Shown: positions 26,743-35,440 of the stretch, piece by piece
Numbering within the stretch: position 1 is the stretch's first letter
Layout of the letters: each line of letters opens with the position of its first letter
Origin: Rhizobium leguminosarum
Lineage (GTDB): Bacteria; Pseudomonadota; Alphaproteobacteria; Rhizobiales; Rhizobiaceae
DNA: 64,000 nucleotides
Reading direction: 5' to 3'
Assembly: GCF_017876795.1 (NCBI RefSeq)
Contig: NZ_JAGIOR010000002.1
Location: forward strand, 186,001-250,000
Notes under the pieces: model-generated
Database searches by the model: none
Told to the model about the DNA's origin: nothing
What the model saw: only the letters and a program-made list of their open reading frames with translations
Position numbers and translations under genes: made by a program

Positions 26743-27624
26743 ATGACTAATCCTGTCAGCGTCTATTCAATGCCCGGAACCTGTTTTTTCGATCTGGCTC
26801 CGGCTGCAGGCGGCGAGCCTTATCGCATATTCCTTTCCATTCCGGCGGAGAGACCGCCGGCGGGAGGATGGCCGCTTCTGGTTATGACCGACGGCAACGC
26901 CACGTTCCCCTTCGCGGTGGCCAGCCTGGTCACGCAGGCACCTTATCCCACGGGTACTAATGTCGGTTGGGGGGTGATTGCGGCAATCGGCTACCCGTGT
27001 GACGAGCCTTATGACGCGCTCCGCCGGTCGTGGGACCTCGGTCCTCCACCGGTCAAATCCTATCCGCCCTTCATTGAGGGCGGTCCCCCGGTTGTCATTG
27101 GAGGGACCGGTAAACTGGTGGATTTCATCGAGAACGAGTTGATACCGCGGATTGCGGAGATGGTGACCCTGGATCCGCTGCGCCGATCGCTTTTCGGACA
27201 TTCCTTCGGCGGCCCCTTTACGCTCTATGCCCTGTTCGAGCATCCGGGTCTGTTTGCCAATTGGATTGCGGCCAGCCCAACCATCTATTGGGAGAACAGT
27301 GAAATCCTCAACAATGAGGCGCAGCGTCAACTCAGCCCGGGAAATGCCGCCTTCCTGCATTTGTCCGCCGGAGAATACGAAGGCGATGAACTGGCCCCCT
27401 TTCAGTATCGGAACGAGGATGCCGCCATACGCCTGGAGAAGAGGAAGATGGAGCGGACGATCCTCCTGGCGCAGGAGATGGCGGAGCGATTGAGCAGCAC
27501 GGCCGACGGATTGCGTGCAGATTTCGAGCTTTATGCCGGCCAGACCCACATGTCGGTTCTTGCAGCGGCCGTGAACCGTGCGGTCGGTATAGCGTTCGCC
27601 GTCGAGGGATCGACCGACAAGTGA
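26743..27624 (+). CDS. Alpha/beta-hydrolase esterase (esterase D / IroE-like)
   Basis: The 293-residue protein has the nucleophile elbow GHSFGG (near residue 170), the oxyanion segment VMTDGNATFPFA, a late Asp region and a histidine in GQTHMSVL. This is the layout of the PF00756-type esterases, which include ferri-siderophore hydrolases such as IroE/Fes. No signal peptide is seen, so it is probably cytoplasmic. ATG 26719 would add eight residues; neither start has a good ribosome site. A siderophore role is only one possibility, because no siderophore genes lie nearby. Confidence 0.7.
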   Translation: MTNPVSVYSMPGTCFFDLAPAAGGEPYRIFLSIPAERPPAGGWPLLVMTDGNATFPFAVASLVTQAPYPTGTNVGWGVIAAIGYPCDEPYDALRRSWDLGPPPVKSYPPFIEGGPPVVIGGTGKLVDFIENELIPRIAEMVTLDPLRRSLFGHSFGGPFTLYALFEHPGLFANWIAASPTIYWENSEILNNEAQRQLSPGNAAFLHLSAGEYEGDELAPFQYRNEDAAIRLEKRKMERTILLAQEMAERLSSTADGLRADFELYAGQTHMSVLAAAVNRAVGIAFAVEGSTDK

Positions 27625-27651
27625 GGCCTTCCCTGCCATTGCCGCCGGCGC

Positions 27652-28761
27652 CTATGGCGAGGCCCTTAAACCATCAAGGATCTGCCGCGCCTCAGCCCGC
27701 GGCGCGGCGACGGAATGACGCTTGACGAGCGAGCATTCGAGCTTCGCAATTGGATAGCGCTTGCCCGGCATGGTTGCCGGGTTGAGATGTTCGATCGCCC
27801 ATTGGCCCATGGCAAGATGTGGAAGGACCGAAGTCGTCAGCGGGGGGACGAGATGCCGTGAAATTTCTTCGTCGTCATAACCCACCACCGACATGTCCTG
27901 GGGAATGCGAAGCCCCGCATCCTTGAGTGCTTCGTAACAGCCGATGGCGGTGCGGTCGTTCTGGCAGAAGATCGCGGTCGGCGGCTCTTTCAGAGCAAGC
28001 AGTTTCATCGTGGCGGCATAGCCGGCACCGGCCGACCAGTCGCCTTCGATGACCAGTTCCGGATCGAAGGGGATATCGGCGGTCGCGAGCGCCCGGCGAT
28101 ATCCCGTCAGCCGGTCCTGCGCGGCCTGCATCCAGATTTCGCCGGTGATCGTGGCGATGCGATGGTGCCCGTGCGTGATCAGATGCCGGGTGGAGCTCTG
28201 GCCTCCGGCGATCTCGCTCGGCACGACGGCCGGAAAGGCATGGTCCGCCGTATAACAATTCAGCAGGACCGTCGGGATGTTGAGCTTGCTGACGTAGGAA
28301 GGAAGCTCTACCTGGCGGGTATAGATCGTCATATAGATGAGCGCCGATATGCCTCCGCTCGTCAACGCCTTGATGGCTTTCGGCTCCATGACGGGATCAC
28401 TGAGCGTCTGGGCTACCAGCAGGACATTGCCGGCGTTCCAGGAGGCTTGCCGCGCGCCTTCGATCGCAACGATCGCTTCGGGGCTGGTGGCGAGTTGATC
28501 CACGGCGAAACCGATCACATTGTCCAGTCCCGAATAAGAGGCCTTCGTCGTATAAGTCGTCCCTGTGTAGCCGAGCGCGCGCGTCGCCTCCCATACGCGG
28601 TCGCGGGTCTGCTGTGAGATACGGGTGCCGGGCGTGTCGTTGAGAACGAAGGAGACGGCCGCCTGCGAGCAGCCGGCGGCGGCGGCGATATCCATCATCG
28701 TCACGCGGGCAGGCTTGTCCACGGCGGGCTTATTGCTCTTTGGGGTCTTGGGTTGTCGCAT
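27652..28761 (-). CDS. LacI-family repressor of the CUT2 sugar importer
   Basis: The 369-residue protein has a LacI helix-turn-helix (TMMDIAAAAGCSQAAVSFVL) after a basic 20-residue extension, and a periplasmic-binding-like effector domain (TAIFCQNDRTAIGCYEAL, MSVVGYDDEEISRHLVPPLT). It is divergent from the binding-protein gene at 29088 across a 326-bp region with a repeated candidate operator, so it likely controls that importer in response to its sugar. Confidence 0.92.
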   Translation of the reverse strand: MRQPKTPKSNKPAVDKPARVTMMDIAAAAGCSQAAVSFVLNDTPGTRISQQTRDRVWEATRALGYTGTTYTTKASYSGLDNVIGFAVDQLATSPEAIVAIEGARQASWNAGNVLLVAQTLSDPVMEPKAIKALTSGGISALIYMTIYTRQVELPSYVSKLNIPTVLLNCYTADHAFPAVVPSEIAGGQSSTRHLITHGHHRIATITGEIWMQAAQDRLTGYRRALATADIPFDPELVIEGDWSAGAGYAATMKLLALKEPPTAIFCQNDRTAIGCYEALKDAGLRIPQDMSVVGYDDEEISRHLVPPLTTSVLPHLAMGQWAIEHLNPATMPGKRYPIAKLECSLVKRHSVAAPRAEARQILDGLRASP

Positions 28762-28798
28762 TCGCGGAAAGCTGTTTTCTGCTTGGATTTGCCATTTT

Positions 28799-28946
28799 GG
28801 TAATTAGTATTATCATCTATCTGAAAGCGTTGGCAATTGCATCAATTGCTGCAATGCCGGCAGTTGCTGGCGATTGCCAGTACAAAATTGCATTCTAATC
28901 CGTGCAAGATGAAATGTTTTGATCTGCATTGATAATACTATTTACT
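28799..28946. promoter_or_regulatory. Two inverted copies of a candidate LacI operator in the divergent promoter
   Basis: Read on the minus strand, 28799-28814 gives GATAATACTAATTACC. On the plus strand, 28931-28946 gives GATAATACTATTTACT (14 of 16 identical). One copy faces each gene start. Between them lies a GC-poor stretch with GGCAATTG / CGATTGCC arms. The spacing of about 130 bp would allow looping between two bound repressors. Confidence 0.5.
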
Positions 28947-29087
28947 AATTAAAATTCTTCTATACCGTCACGGAGCGATCGGAACCAATGCCACTCGTCG
29001 CTTTGCGACGGCCCTGGGAGGGGGCGCATCCGGCCGGCCGTAAGTCGAAAACGGGCCCATGCACTGCGGCCCCTCGGGAGGTGTATT

Positions 29088-30050
29088 ATGAAACAGCTGA
29101 AACGCAATGCAGCCCTGTTCTTCGCCGGTTTGATGCTGAGCGCGGCGCCGGCTGCCGTATCGCATGCCGCCGACAAGCCGACACTTGCATTCGTCGTCAA
29201 CGGAGCGTCCGATTTCTGGAAGGCCGCAGAGGCGGGCGTGAAGAAGGCGCAGGGCGAAATGCCGGACTACCAGATGGAACTGAAATATCCCGAGCAGGCG
29301 GCTGTCGCCATTCAGCAGCGTCTCATGGAAGATCTCGTCAGCGCCGGCGTCAAGGGGATCATGGTCTCCGCTGTCGATCCCAAGACCCAGACGGACGGTC
29401 TGAATAAGATCGGCTCGCAGACGGCTCTCTTCACCACCGACAGCGATGCGCCGAAGACCAACCGCGTTGCCTATATTGGCTCATCCAATGTCGACGCCGG
29501 GATGCAGGCCGCCGAAATCGCCAAGAAGGCGATGCCGGACGGCGGCAAGTGTATCGGTTTCGTCGGCCTGCTCGGCGCCGACAATGCCAAAGAACGTATT
29601 CAGGGCATGAAGGACGGCCTGAAGGGTACCAAGATCGAGCTAACAGACGTACGCGGCGACGATATCGACCAGACACGTGCAAAGAAGAACGTTGAGGATG
29701 CGCTGGTGGCGAGCCCCGACGTCACCTGCATGGTCGGCTTCTATTCCTACAATACGCCGCGCATCTATGAGGCGCTGCGCGACGCCGGCAAACTCGGCCA
29801 GATCACCGTCGTCGGCTTTGATGACGATCCGATCACGTTGGGCGGCGTCAAGGAAGGCACGATCGCAGCGACCGTCGTGCAGCAGCCGTTCGAGTGGGCC
29901 TATCAGGGCATGAAGCTGATGGCCGCCTACCTCAAGGGCGACAAATCAGGCGTTCCGAGCAACGGCTTGATCATCATCCCGACGGTGATCATCGGCAAGG
30001 ATGACGTTGACAAGTATGCCGCCAGCCTGAAGGCTATGTCTGGAAAATAA
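29088..30050 (+). CDS. CUT2-type periplasmic sugar-binding protein
   Basis: The 320-residue protein has a signal peptide ending SHAAD and the type 1 periplasmic binding fold (LAFVVNGASDFWKAAEAGV, VSAVDPKTQTDGLNKI, TTDSDAP, VGFDDDP). GGGAGG precedes the ATG. It is the first gene of a three-gene importer. The sugar is unknown; relatives bind pentoses, hexoses or polyols. Confidence 0.9.
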   Translation: MKQLKRNAALFFAGLMLSAAPAAVSHAADKPTLAFVVNGASDFWKAAEAGVKKAQGEMPDYQMELKYPEQAAVAIQQRLMEDLVSAGVKGIMVSAVDPKTQTDGLNKIGSQTALFTTDSDAPKTNRVAYIGSSNVDAGMQAAEIAKKAMPDGGKCIGFVGLLGADNAKERIQGMKDGLKGTKIELTDVRGDDIDQTRAKKNVEDALVASPDVTCMVGFYSYNTPRIYEALRDAGKLGQITVVGFDDDPITLGGVKEGTIAATVVQQPFEWAYQGMKLMAAYLKGDKSGVPSNGLIIIPTVIIGKDDVDKYAASLKAMSGK

Positions 30051-30057
30051 CCCTCCT

Positions 30058-30087
30058 TCGCGGCGGCGGCACTCGCCGCTGCCGCGA
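30058..30087 (+). terminator. Intercistronic hairpin after the CUT2 binding-protein gene
   Basis: CGCGGCGGCGGC and GCCGCTGCCGCG pair over 12 bp with one G-T pair and a 4-base loop, eight bases after the stop. No T-tract follows. Confidence 0.55.
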
Positions 30088-30132
30088 TAGACGTGTCATG
30101 CCGACACCAGCACTAGCTGCCATGGACAGGCG

Positions 30133-31674
30133 ATGAATCATAGCTCCGACCTCCCGTCACCGGACCCGCTTGCAACGCCGTTCCTTTCGCTTTCCGGCGT
30201 TGGCAAGACCTATCCGGGCGTCGTGGCGCTCGAGGGCCTCTCGATCGACATCATGCCGGGAGAGGTCATCGGCCTCGTCGGCGAAAACGGGGCTGGAAAA
30301 TCGACGCTGATGAAAATCCTCGGCGGCGTGATCGCACCCGACCGAGGCACGATCCTGCTCGACGGTGCGGAGCTTCGTTCCCTCACTGTGGAATCGAGCA
30401 TCTCATCCGGCATCGCCTTCGTGCACCAAGAACTCAATCTCTTTGAGAATCTCGACGTTGCGGCCAATATCTTCCTCGGCCGCGAGCCGCTGAAGGCGGG
30501 ACCTTTCAAGCTCGTCGATCGCGATCGGCTGCGCGACATGGTGAAGCCGCTCTTGAAACGCGTCGGGGCTCATTTTTCCGCCGACACCCCGGTGGCGTCG
30601 CTTTCCCTTGCCGAGCAGCAGATGGTGGAAATCGCCAAGGCGCTGTCGATCAACGCCAGGCTCGTCATTTTCGACGAACCCACTTCCAGCCTGCCGCTGG
30701 CCGAAACCGAGCGGCTTCTGAGCATTATCAAATCGCTGAAAGCCGAAGGCATCAGTGTCATTTTCATCTCGCATCGCCTCCACGAGGTTGAGCGCGTCGC
30801 CGACCGGGTCGTCGTCCTGCGCGACGGCACGCTTGTCGGCACGCTCGCCAGGAAAGACATCGGCCACGATCAGATGGTCAAGCTGATGATCGGCCGGGTG
30901 CTTGCGGCCCGGACCGCAAAACCGCAGCGCTCGCCCGGCTCGGTCGCGCTGAAGGCAAGCGGCGTGCGCACCGAAGCCTATCCCGGCCGTCCCGTTGATC
31001 TGGAAATCCGGTACGGGGAAATCATGGGGCTTGCAGGCCTCGTCGGGTCGGGCCGCACCGAGCTGGCAAGGGTATTCTTCGGCATAGACCGGAGCTACGG
31101 CGGAACCATCCTGCAGGACGGCCAGGAAATTTTGGTCCGTTCTGCCCGCGACGCCGTCGCTAGCGGCATCTTCCTGGTGCCGGAGGATCGCAAGCGCAAC
31201 GGCATTCTTCTCGATTTTCCGATCGCCCAGAACATCACCCTTTCCGATCTTCCCAAGCTTTCCAGCCGCTTCATGCTTTCTGCTGAACGGGAGACGGCGG
31301 CGGCCGAAAAGCAGCGTGTTCGCCTCGGGATCAAGGCGCCCTCCGTTTCGACGCGAACCGGCACTCTGTCCGGCGGCAACCAGCAGAAGGTGGTGCTTGC
31401 CAAATGGTTGTCGATGAGCCCGAGGGTGATGATCTTCGACGAGCCGACACGCGGCATCGATATCGGCGCGAAGAACGAGATCTACGGCCTGATGCGAGCG
31501 CTTGCCGATGCCGGAGTGGCGATTCTGATGATCTCCAGCGACATGGAAGAGGTGATCGGCGTTTCTGACCGTATCGCCGTCATGCACGAGGGCCAGATCG
31601 CCGGCATATTGGAAGAGGACGAATTCAGCCAGGAAAACGTCCTTTTGCTTGCCGTCGGCAAAAGGGTAAAATAG
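30133..31674 (+). CDS. CUT2-type ABC transporter ATPase (two nucleotide-binding domains)
   Basis: The 513-residue protein is the duplicated RbsA/MglA type. Domain 1 has GENGAGKST, SLSLAEQQMVEIAKAL and VIFDEPTSSLP. Domain 2 has the degenerate site LAGLVGSGRTELARVFFG, signature TLSGGNQQKVVLAKWL and MIFDEPTRGIDIG. It energises uptake through the permease at 31716. Confidence 0.95.
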   Translation: MNHSSDLPSPDPLATPFLSLSGVGKTYPGVVALEGLSIDIMPGEVIGLVGENGAGKSTLMKILGGVIAPDRGTILLDGAELRSLTVESSISSGIAFVHQELNLFENLDVAANIFLGREPLKAGPFKLVDRDRLRDMVKPLLKRVGAHFSADTPVASLSLAEQQMVEIAKALSINARLVIFDEPTSSLPLAETERLLSIIKSLKAEGISVIFISHRLHEVERVADRVVVLRDGTLVGTLARKDIGHDQMVKLMIGRVLAARTAKPQRSPGSVALKASGVRTEAYPGRPVDLEIRYGEIMGLAGLVGSGRTELARVFFGIDRSYGGTILQDGQEILVRSARDAVASGIFLVPEDRKRNGILLDFPIAQNITLSDLPKLSSRFMLSAERETAAAEKQRVRLGIKAPSVSTRTGTLSGGNQQKVVLAKWLSMSPRVMIFDEPTRGIDIGAKNEIYGLMRALADAGVAILMISSDMEEVIGVSDRIAVMHEGQIAGILEEDEFSQENVLLLAVGKRVK

Positions 31675-31715
31675 CGCCTGCGGCTATATAATAAGTATCG
31701 GGGAATGGATCTCGA

Positions 31716-32741
31716 ATGATCAAGAAAGATCTCGGACTGCTGCTTTTGATCGTCGTCGTCGGCATCGTCGTCGCCGTCATCAATCCGCGCTTCCTGCTGC
31801 CGATCAACCTGGCCAACACCGCCAACCTGATCGGCCTGTTCGGCATCCTGTCGATCGGCCAGGCCTTTGTCATCATTACCGGCGGCATCGAGCTTTCCGT
31901 AGGTTCGCTCGTGGCACTGCTCGGTGTGCTGTTCGTCGATTTCATCGCCGTCCAGGATATGTCATGGATGCTGGCGCTGCCGCTCATTCTCGTGCTTGGC
32001 GCCGTCGTCGGTGCCGTCCACGGCTGGCTGATCACCCGGCTCAACCTGCAGCCCTTCGTCGTCACCCTCTGCGGCCTGCTGATTTATCGTGGGGCAGCGC
32101 GCTTCTATACGGCCGACGGCACGGCGGGCTTTGCTTTTGGCCAAAATTTCCCAGACCTCGAATTCCTGACCGCCGGACGGTTCTACGGCGTTCCCAATAG
32201 CTTCATTGCCCTCGTCATCATCACCGTGGTCATGTGGATCATGCTGCACCGCTCGGTCTTTGGGCGTTATCTTTACGCGATCGGGAAGAATGAGGAGGCG
32301 GCCCGCTATTCCGGTATTCGGACCAGCCGTATGGTCATGTCGGCCTATATCATATGCGGGCTGCTGACGGCGCTTTCGGCGATCTATTTCGCAATGTACA
32401 CACGCTCGATCTCGCCGGCGAGCCATGGCCAGTTCTACGAACTCTATGCGATTGCCGCTGCCGTGCTCGGCGGCTTCTCGCTCCGCGGCGGCGAGGGATC
32501 GATCGTCGGCGTCGTGCTGGGCACGGTCCTGCTCCAGGAGCTGCAGAATCTCGTCAATCTGCTCGGTATCCCGTCGTCGCTGAATTTCGCCGTCATGGGC
32601 GGCGTGATCCTCATCGGCGTCCTGATCGACCAGCAATGGCACGCCATCCGCGCAAAGCGCCGCGTCGTCTCTGCCGCCCGGCAGACCGAAACCCGTCATT
32701 CGAACGAAGGCAGCTTGCCGGTGGCTGCCAATCAGGATTAG
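31716..32741 (+). CDS. CUT2-type ABC transporter permease
   Basis: The 341-residue RbsC-like permease shows about ten membrane helices with GGIELSVGSLVAL, RYLYAIGKNEEAARYSGI and YELYAIAAAVLGGFSLRGGEGS. It ends the operon with a basic cytoplasmic tail. No terminator was identified directly after the stop. Confidence 0.92.
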   Translation: MIKKDLGLLLLIVVVGIVVAVINPRFLLPINLANTANLIGLFGILSIGQAFVIITGGIELSVGSLVALLGVLFVDFIAVQDMSWMLALPLILVLGAVVGAVHGWLITRLNLQPFVVTLCGLLIYRGAARFYTADGTAGFAFGQNFPDLEFLTAGRFYGVPNSFIALVIITVVMWIMLHRSVFGRYLYAIGKNEEAARYSGIRTSRMVMSAYIICGLLTALSAIYFAMYTRSISPASHGQFYELYAIAAAVLGGFSLRGGEGSIVGVVLGTVLLQELQNLVNLLGIPSSLNFAVMGGVILIGVLIDQQWHAIRAKRRVVSAARQTETRHSNEGSLPVAANQD

Positions 32742-32821
32742 GTCATCGGCTGCAGATCACGCTCGCTCATTGCTATCAATCCCATCTGCAATCTCCGCCG
32801 TCATCAAAACGGGGAGAGTGT

Positions 32822-32923
32822 GACATTCCAACTTTGCAGAAACAGGACATTCTAACTTTGCGGCTACAAATAATGTCAAAGCTGATTAGAGATGCGACGC
32901 CGCCAGCCAGTTAGAGATGCGAC
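32822..32923. repeat. Two pairs of direct repeats, possible IS terminus remnant
   Basis: GACATTCCAACTTTGC (32822-32837) recurs as GACATTCTAACTTTGC (32846-32861). TTAGAGATGCGAC occurs at 32886-32898 and 32911-32923. Both pairs have a period of 24-25 bp. Repeated terminal binding sites of this kind occur at IS21-family ends, but no transposase is present, and the identity is inference. Confidence 0.4.
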
Positions 32924-33057
32924 AAGGACATCGCCCGACTCCAGGCGCGTGAAACTGGAGCAATATTCGATCTGCCGTGCGATGTCGAAAATCATCTGAC
33001 CGAGGTGTATCCTTGGGTGGATCTCAGACTGAGTTGAGGAAAGCTTAGCCCACCGCA

Positions 33058-34200
33058 TCAACGTGCGAGCGCTAGCCAATCGCCGATCGTTGTCCCAAAA
33101 CGTCGCATGGAACGTGTTGTGGGGATGGCAGGGCGCTCAGTTGCTATGGTCTTTCTGACTTCACGCGGGCTGAGCCCGAATTCATGGCTGAACGCGCGCG
33201 TGAAATTGGCTGCAACGTCGAAGCCGGCGGCCTCGGCAATCTCCGAGATCGGCCTGTTGTCGGTCGGGTTGGTAAGATCCGCATAGGCCTGCAGCAATCG
33301 ACGTTTGCGAATGTAGTTGAAGACGCCCCCGCTCGTTTCGAACAATTGGTAGAGTCGCGTCCGCGAAATACCAAGCGCACGGCACATGACGTCAGGCGTC
33401 AAGCTATCTGAAAGAAGATTGAGGTGAATATAGCGATGCGCCCGCTCCATCAGCCCCATATTGGTCTGTTCCTGACCGCGATCCAAACTTGCGGACGATG
33501 CAGCGCAGGCAACGACCATATCGCCGATCGTCCGTATGATCCGCGGCACCTCCTCCACCGTCAAATTGCCCAGGTTCGCTTCCAGGCCGTCGATATAGCT
33601 GACGAGCAATTCGGCGAGGCTACCGGAGAGGGCGATGTTGTGGGCGTTCTGCAGAAGACTCGCATCACGGGTCAACGGTTCATAGGGCAAGAAGACGAGC
33701 ACCGCGGCTGAATCGGTCATCCGCCCCCGGTACGGATAACCAAGAGACCTGAAAAATATCTCACCCGGGCCGGTCTCCGTTACATGGCGATTGGCCTCGG
33801 TCCAGGCCCGGCCGCTGCGAAGTACGCCGACGTTCCAGTGATCGATTGGGCTCGATCGCAGCATGGCCTGATCGCGAATATAGCTGCATGCCTGCGCGCG
33901 CTGCTGGACGATGAGGATATCGCCGAGATGCCAGCCGGTCTGTTCCGCGAGAAAACCCTCGCCCTCTGATTTTCCGTCCGGCAGATGAACATCCACAAGC
34001 GGCGCCATGTGTGATCGCCAGGACTGGAATTGTTCTTTCGGCGGCAGGTCTTGCGTCGAAAATCGCAAGGGCACCAATGCAGGCGGAACGTCCACCCGAT
34101 GTTCTTTCTGCGGGGACGGTTCGCGCGGCCAGCGCCGCCGCTCCAGGTGGGCCGGCCATTCCTGTCCAGCAGCGGGGTCATCTCCAGACTCCGTAACCAT
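33058..34200 (-). CDS. AraC-family transcriptional regulator
   Basis: The 380-residue protein has a long sensor region (AraC-binding-like type, RFSTQDLPPKEQFQSWRS start, 50-230) and a C-terminal helix-turn-helix pair (CRALGISRTRLYQLFETSGG, ISEIAEAAGFDVAANFTRAF). Start 34200 is preferred: GGAGG lies six bases before it. It stands alone. The target is not obvious, and the neighbouring glucan synthase genes are about 1.2 kb away on the other strand. Confidence 0.85.
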   Translation of the reverse strand: MVTESGDDPAAGQEWPAHLERRRWPREPSPQKEHRVDVPPALVPLRFSTQDLPPKEQFQSWRSHMAPLVDVHLPDGKSEGEGFLAEQTGWHLGDILIVQQRAQACSYIRDQAMLRSSPIDHWNVGVLRSGRAWTEANRHVTETGPGEIFFRSLGYPYRGRMTDSAAVLVFLPYEPLTRDASLLQNAHNIALSGSLAELLVSYIDGLEANLGNLTVEEVPRIIRTIGDMVVACAASSASLDRGQEQTNMGLMERAHRYIHLNLLSDSLTPDVMCRALGISRTRLYQLFETSGGVFNYIRKRRLLQAYADLTNPTDNRPISEIAEAAGFDVAANFTRAFSHEFGLSPREVRKTIATERPAIPTTRSMRRFGTTIGDWLALAR

Positions 34201-34837
34201 CCAATTCCTCCAGCGCATAAAGCCGATCCGGGCTGTTGAAACTGAAGCAAAAAATCGTTTTCGCGGCTGAAACGTCCGCGCAGCCCATCCGATAAAACCG
34301 AATCGACTGAAGTCCTACGTGCATAATCTACTTATCATATTCCTTTACGAGCAGAAATGGACGGACCGATAATTTTCGGGATGCGGCGATAACGACAATT
34401 GCGTCCTGTTCCTGTATCTAAATGAGCAAGGGTTAGTTCCGAAGGACGTTCAGAAAGCCCAAATACTCACTTGCCAGTGCAATGCAGTTTCAAAGCACTC
34501 TCAACGTGAAACGAGACTAATTCACAACAAAATATGCAAGCAGAGGAGGATAGGTCGTGAACTATCGGGGCAATATTCGTGCGCGCTTTGCGCGAGCATC
34601 GGCTTACGACAGGAACTCTTCTCCGCATAACCCCCAGCGGGTTTCCTCTGCTCACCTTCGTGCGAGACGCTCCTGAGGCCGGACATCGGCAAATAAGGAC
34701 GCGAAGGGGTTGCGCGCAGGCCGAGGCCGTCTGTGTCGATGCGTAATGAGGCCGAGGCTTGCACGCAACCCTTACCATATCCACCCATTGGCGAATTTTG
34801 TGACGCTGCCCATTTGTATGGCAGAACGGAGGCTAAG
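34201..34837. other. Intergenic region with one possible small ORF
   Basis: This 637-bp region has no confident gene apart from the candidate at 34557-34676. Its first 250 bases are AT-rich and may hold the divergent AraC promoter. No strong palindrome was seen. Confidence 0.4.
34557..34676 (+). CDS. Possible small basic protein (39 aa, GTG start)
   Basis: AGAGGAGGA (34543-34550 region) precedes a GTG at 34557 by about seven bases. The frame encodes 39 residues rich in Arg and Ser (VNYRGNIRARFARASAYDRN start). The ribosome site is strong but the composition is not distinctive, so this may be chance. Confidence 0.3.
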   Translation: MNYRGNIRARFARASAYDRNSSPHNPQRVSSAHLRARRS

Positions 34838-35038
34838 ATGACCACCGCATGTGATGAGAAACATATCGAATTGAAGCCGATTTCGAGCTGCAGACGGGAG
34901 GTCGAAGTCGCGATGGTGGAAATGCTCGTCGGTTTGCAGAAACGTGGATGGTCGGCTGCGGAATTGGCATTGGAGCTCGCAGATGCCTCCGAAGATCTCG
35001 TCATGCTGATCGCGACCAAAAGGCTTCGACCGCATTAA
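34838..35038 (+). CDS. Small hypothetical protein (66 aa)
   Basis: GGAGG lies five to six bases before ATG 34838. The product is helical: VEVAMVEMLVGLQKRGW, then AAELALELADASEDLVMLI. It has no signal peptide. I recognise no family. It lies 400 bp upstream of bgsB on the same strand. Confidence 0.55.
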   Translation: MTTACDEKHIELKPISSCRREVEVAMVEMLVGLQKRGWSAAELALELADASEDLVMLIATKRLRPH

Positions 35039-35098
35039 TGCATGTCGCCCGGAAGTGTGCGGCGGTTCCGGGATAACGACGTGCATAAAAACAAAGAA

Positions 35099-35142
35099 CT
35101 AATGCGCATCGCATGAATCAAGTTTCATGCGATGCGCATTAG
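35099..35142. repeat. Perfect 19-bp inverted repeat upstream of bgsB
   Basis: CTAATGCGCATCGCATGAA (35099-35117) and its exact complement (35124-35142) flank a 6-base loop TCAAGT. On the plus strand it is followed by seven purines, not T's, so it is no ordinary terminator for the small gene upstream. It could be an operator, an attenuator or a transcript-stability hairpin. Confidence 0.75.
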
Positions 35143-35365
35143 AAAAAAGATCGCGTGGAATTATGCTGTTTCTGACTGAATGAGATGGCAGAACTGTCCG
35201 GCGCGGCGCAGTGATTTCCCACTCCATCATTACCCAACACGTCAGTCGCCGCGCCGGAGATGGCTTGATCATATTCCCTGCGCCGCATCGATACGATGCC
35301 AAGCCTCACGTCGGCGGCGTTTCCTCCAGAGCCGAACTGTTTCTGTCTCAGCTTACGACCATCAC

Positions 35366-35394
35366 TTGTCTACTAATTTTCGATGCGCTAAATT
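35366..35394 (+). promoter_or_regulatory. Candidate sigma-70 promoter of bgsB-bgsA
   Basis: TTGTCT (35366-35371) and TAAATT (35389-35394) are separated by exactly 17 bp. The -10 lies 46 bp before the ATG of bgsB, which is preceded by AGGGACGG. Confidence 0.4.
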
Positions 35395-35440
35395 ATGCAA
35401 GAATGAGTTGTATCCGTTCGTGCCGGCTCGATAGGGACGG

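Larger units (their letters stand above)
35039..35440. other. Intergenic region upstream of the glucan synthase operon
   Basis: This 402-bp stretch holds the 19-bp inverted repeat at 35099-35142 and the candidate promoter at 35366-35394. Nothing else stood out. Confidence 0.5.

Noticed and set aside
34467..34784. 105-codon minus-strand frame between the AraC gene and the small gene at 34838
   Set aside because: Composition is rich in Cys, Ser and Arg with no domain, and there is no ribosome site.
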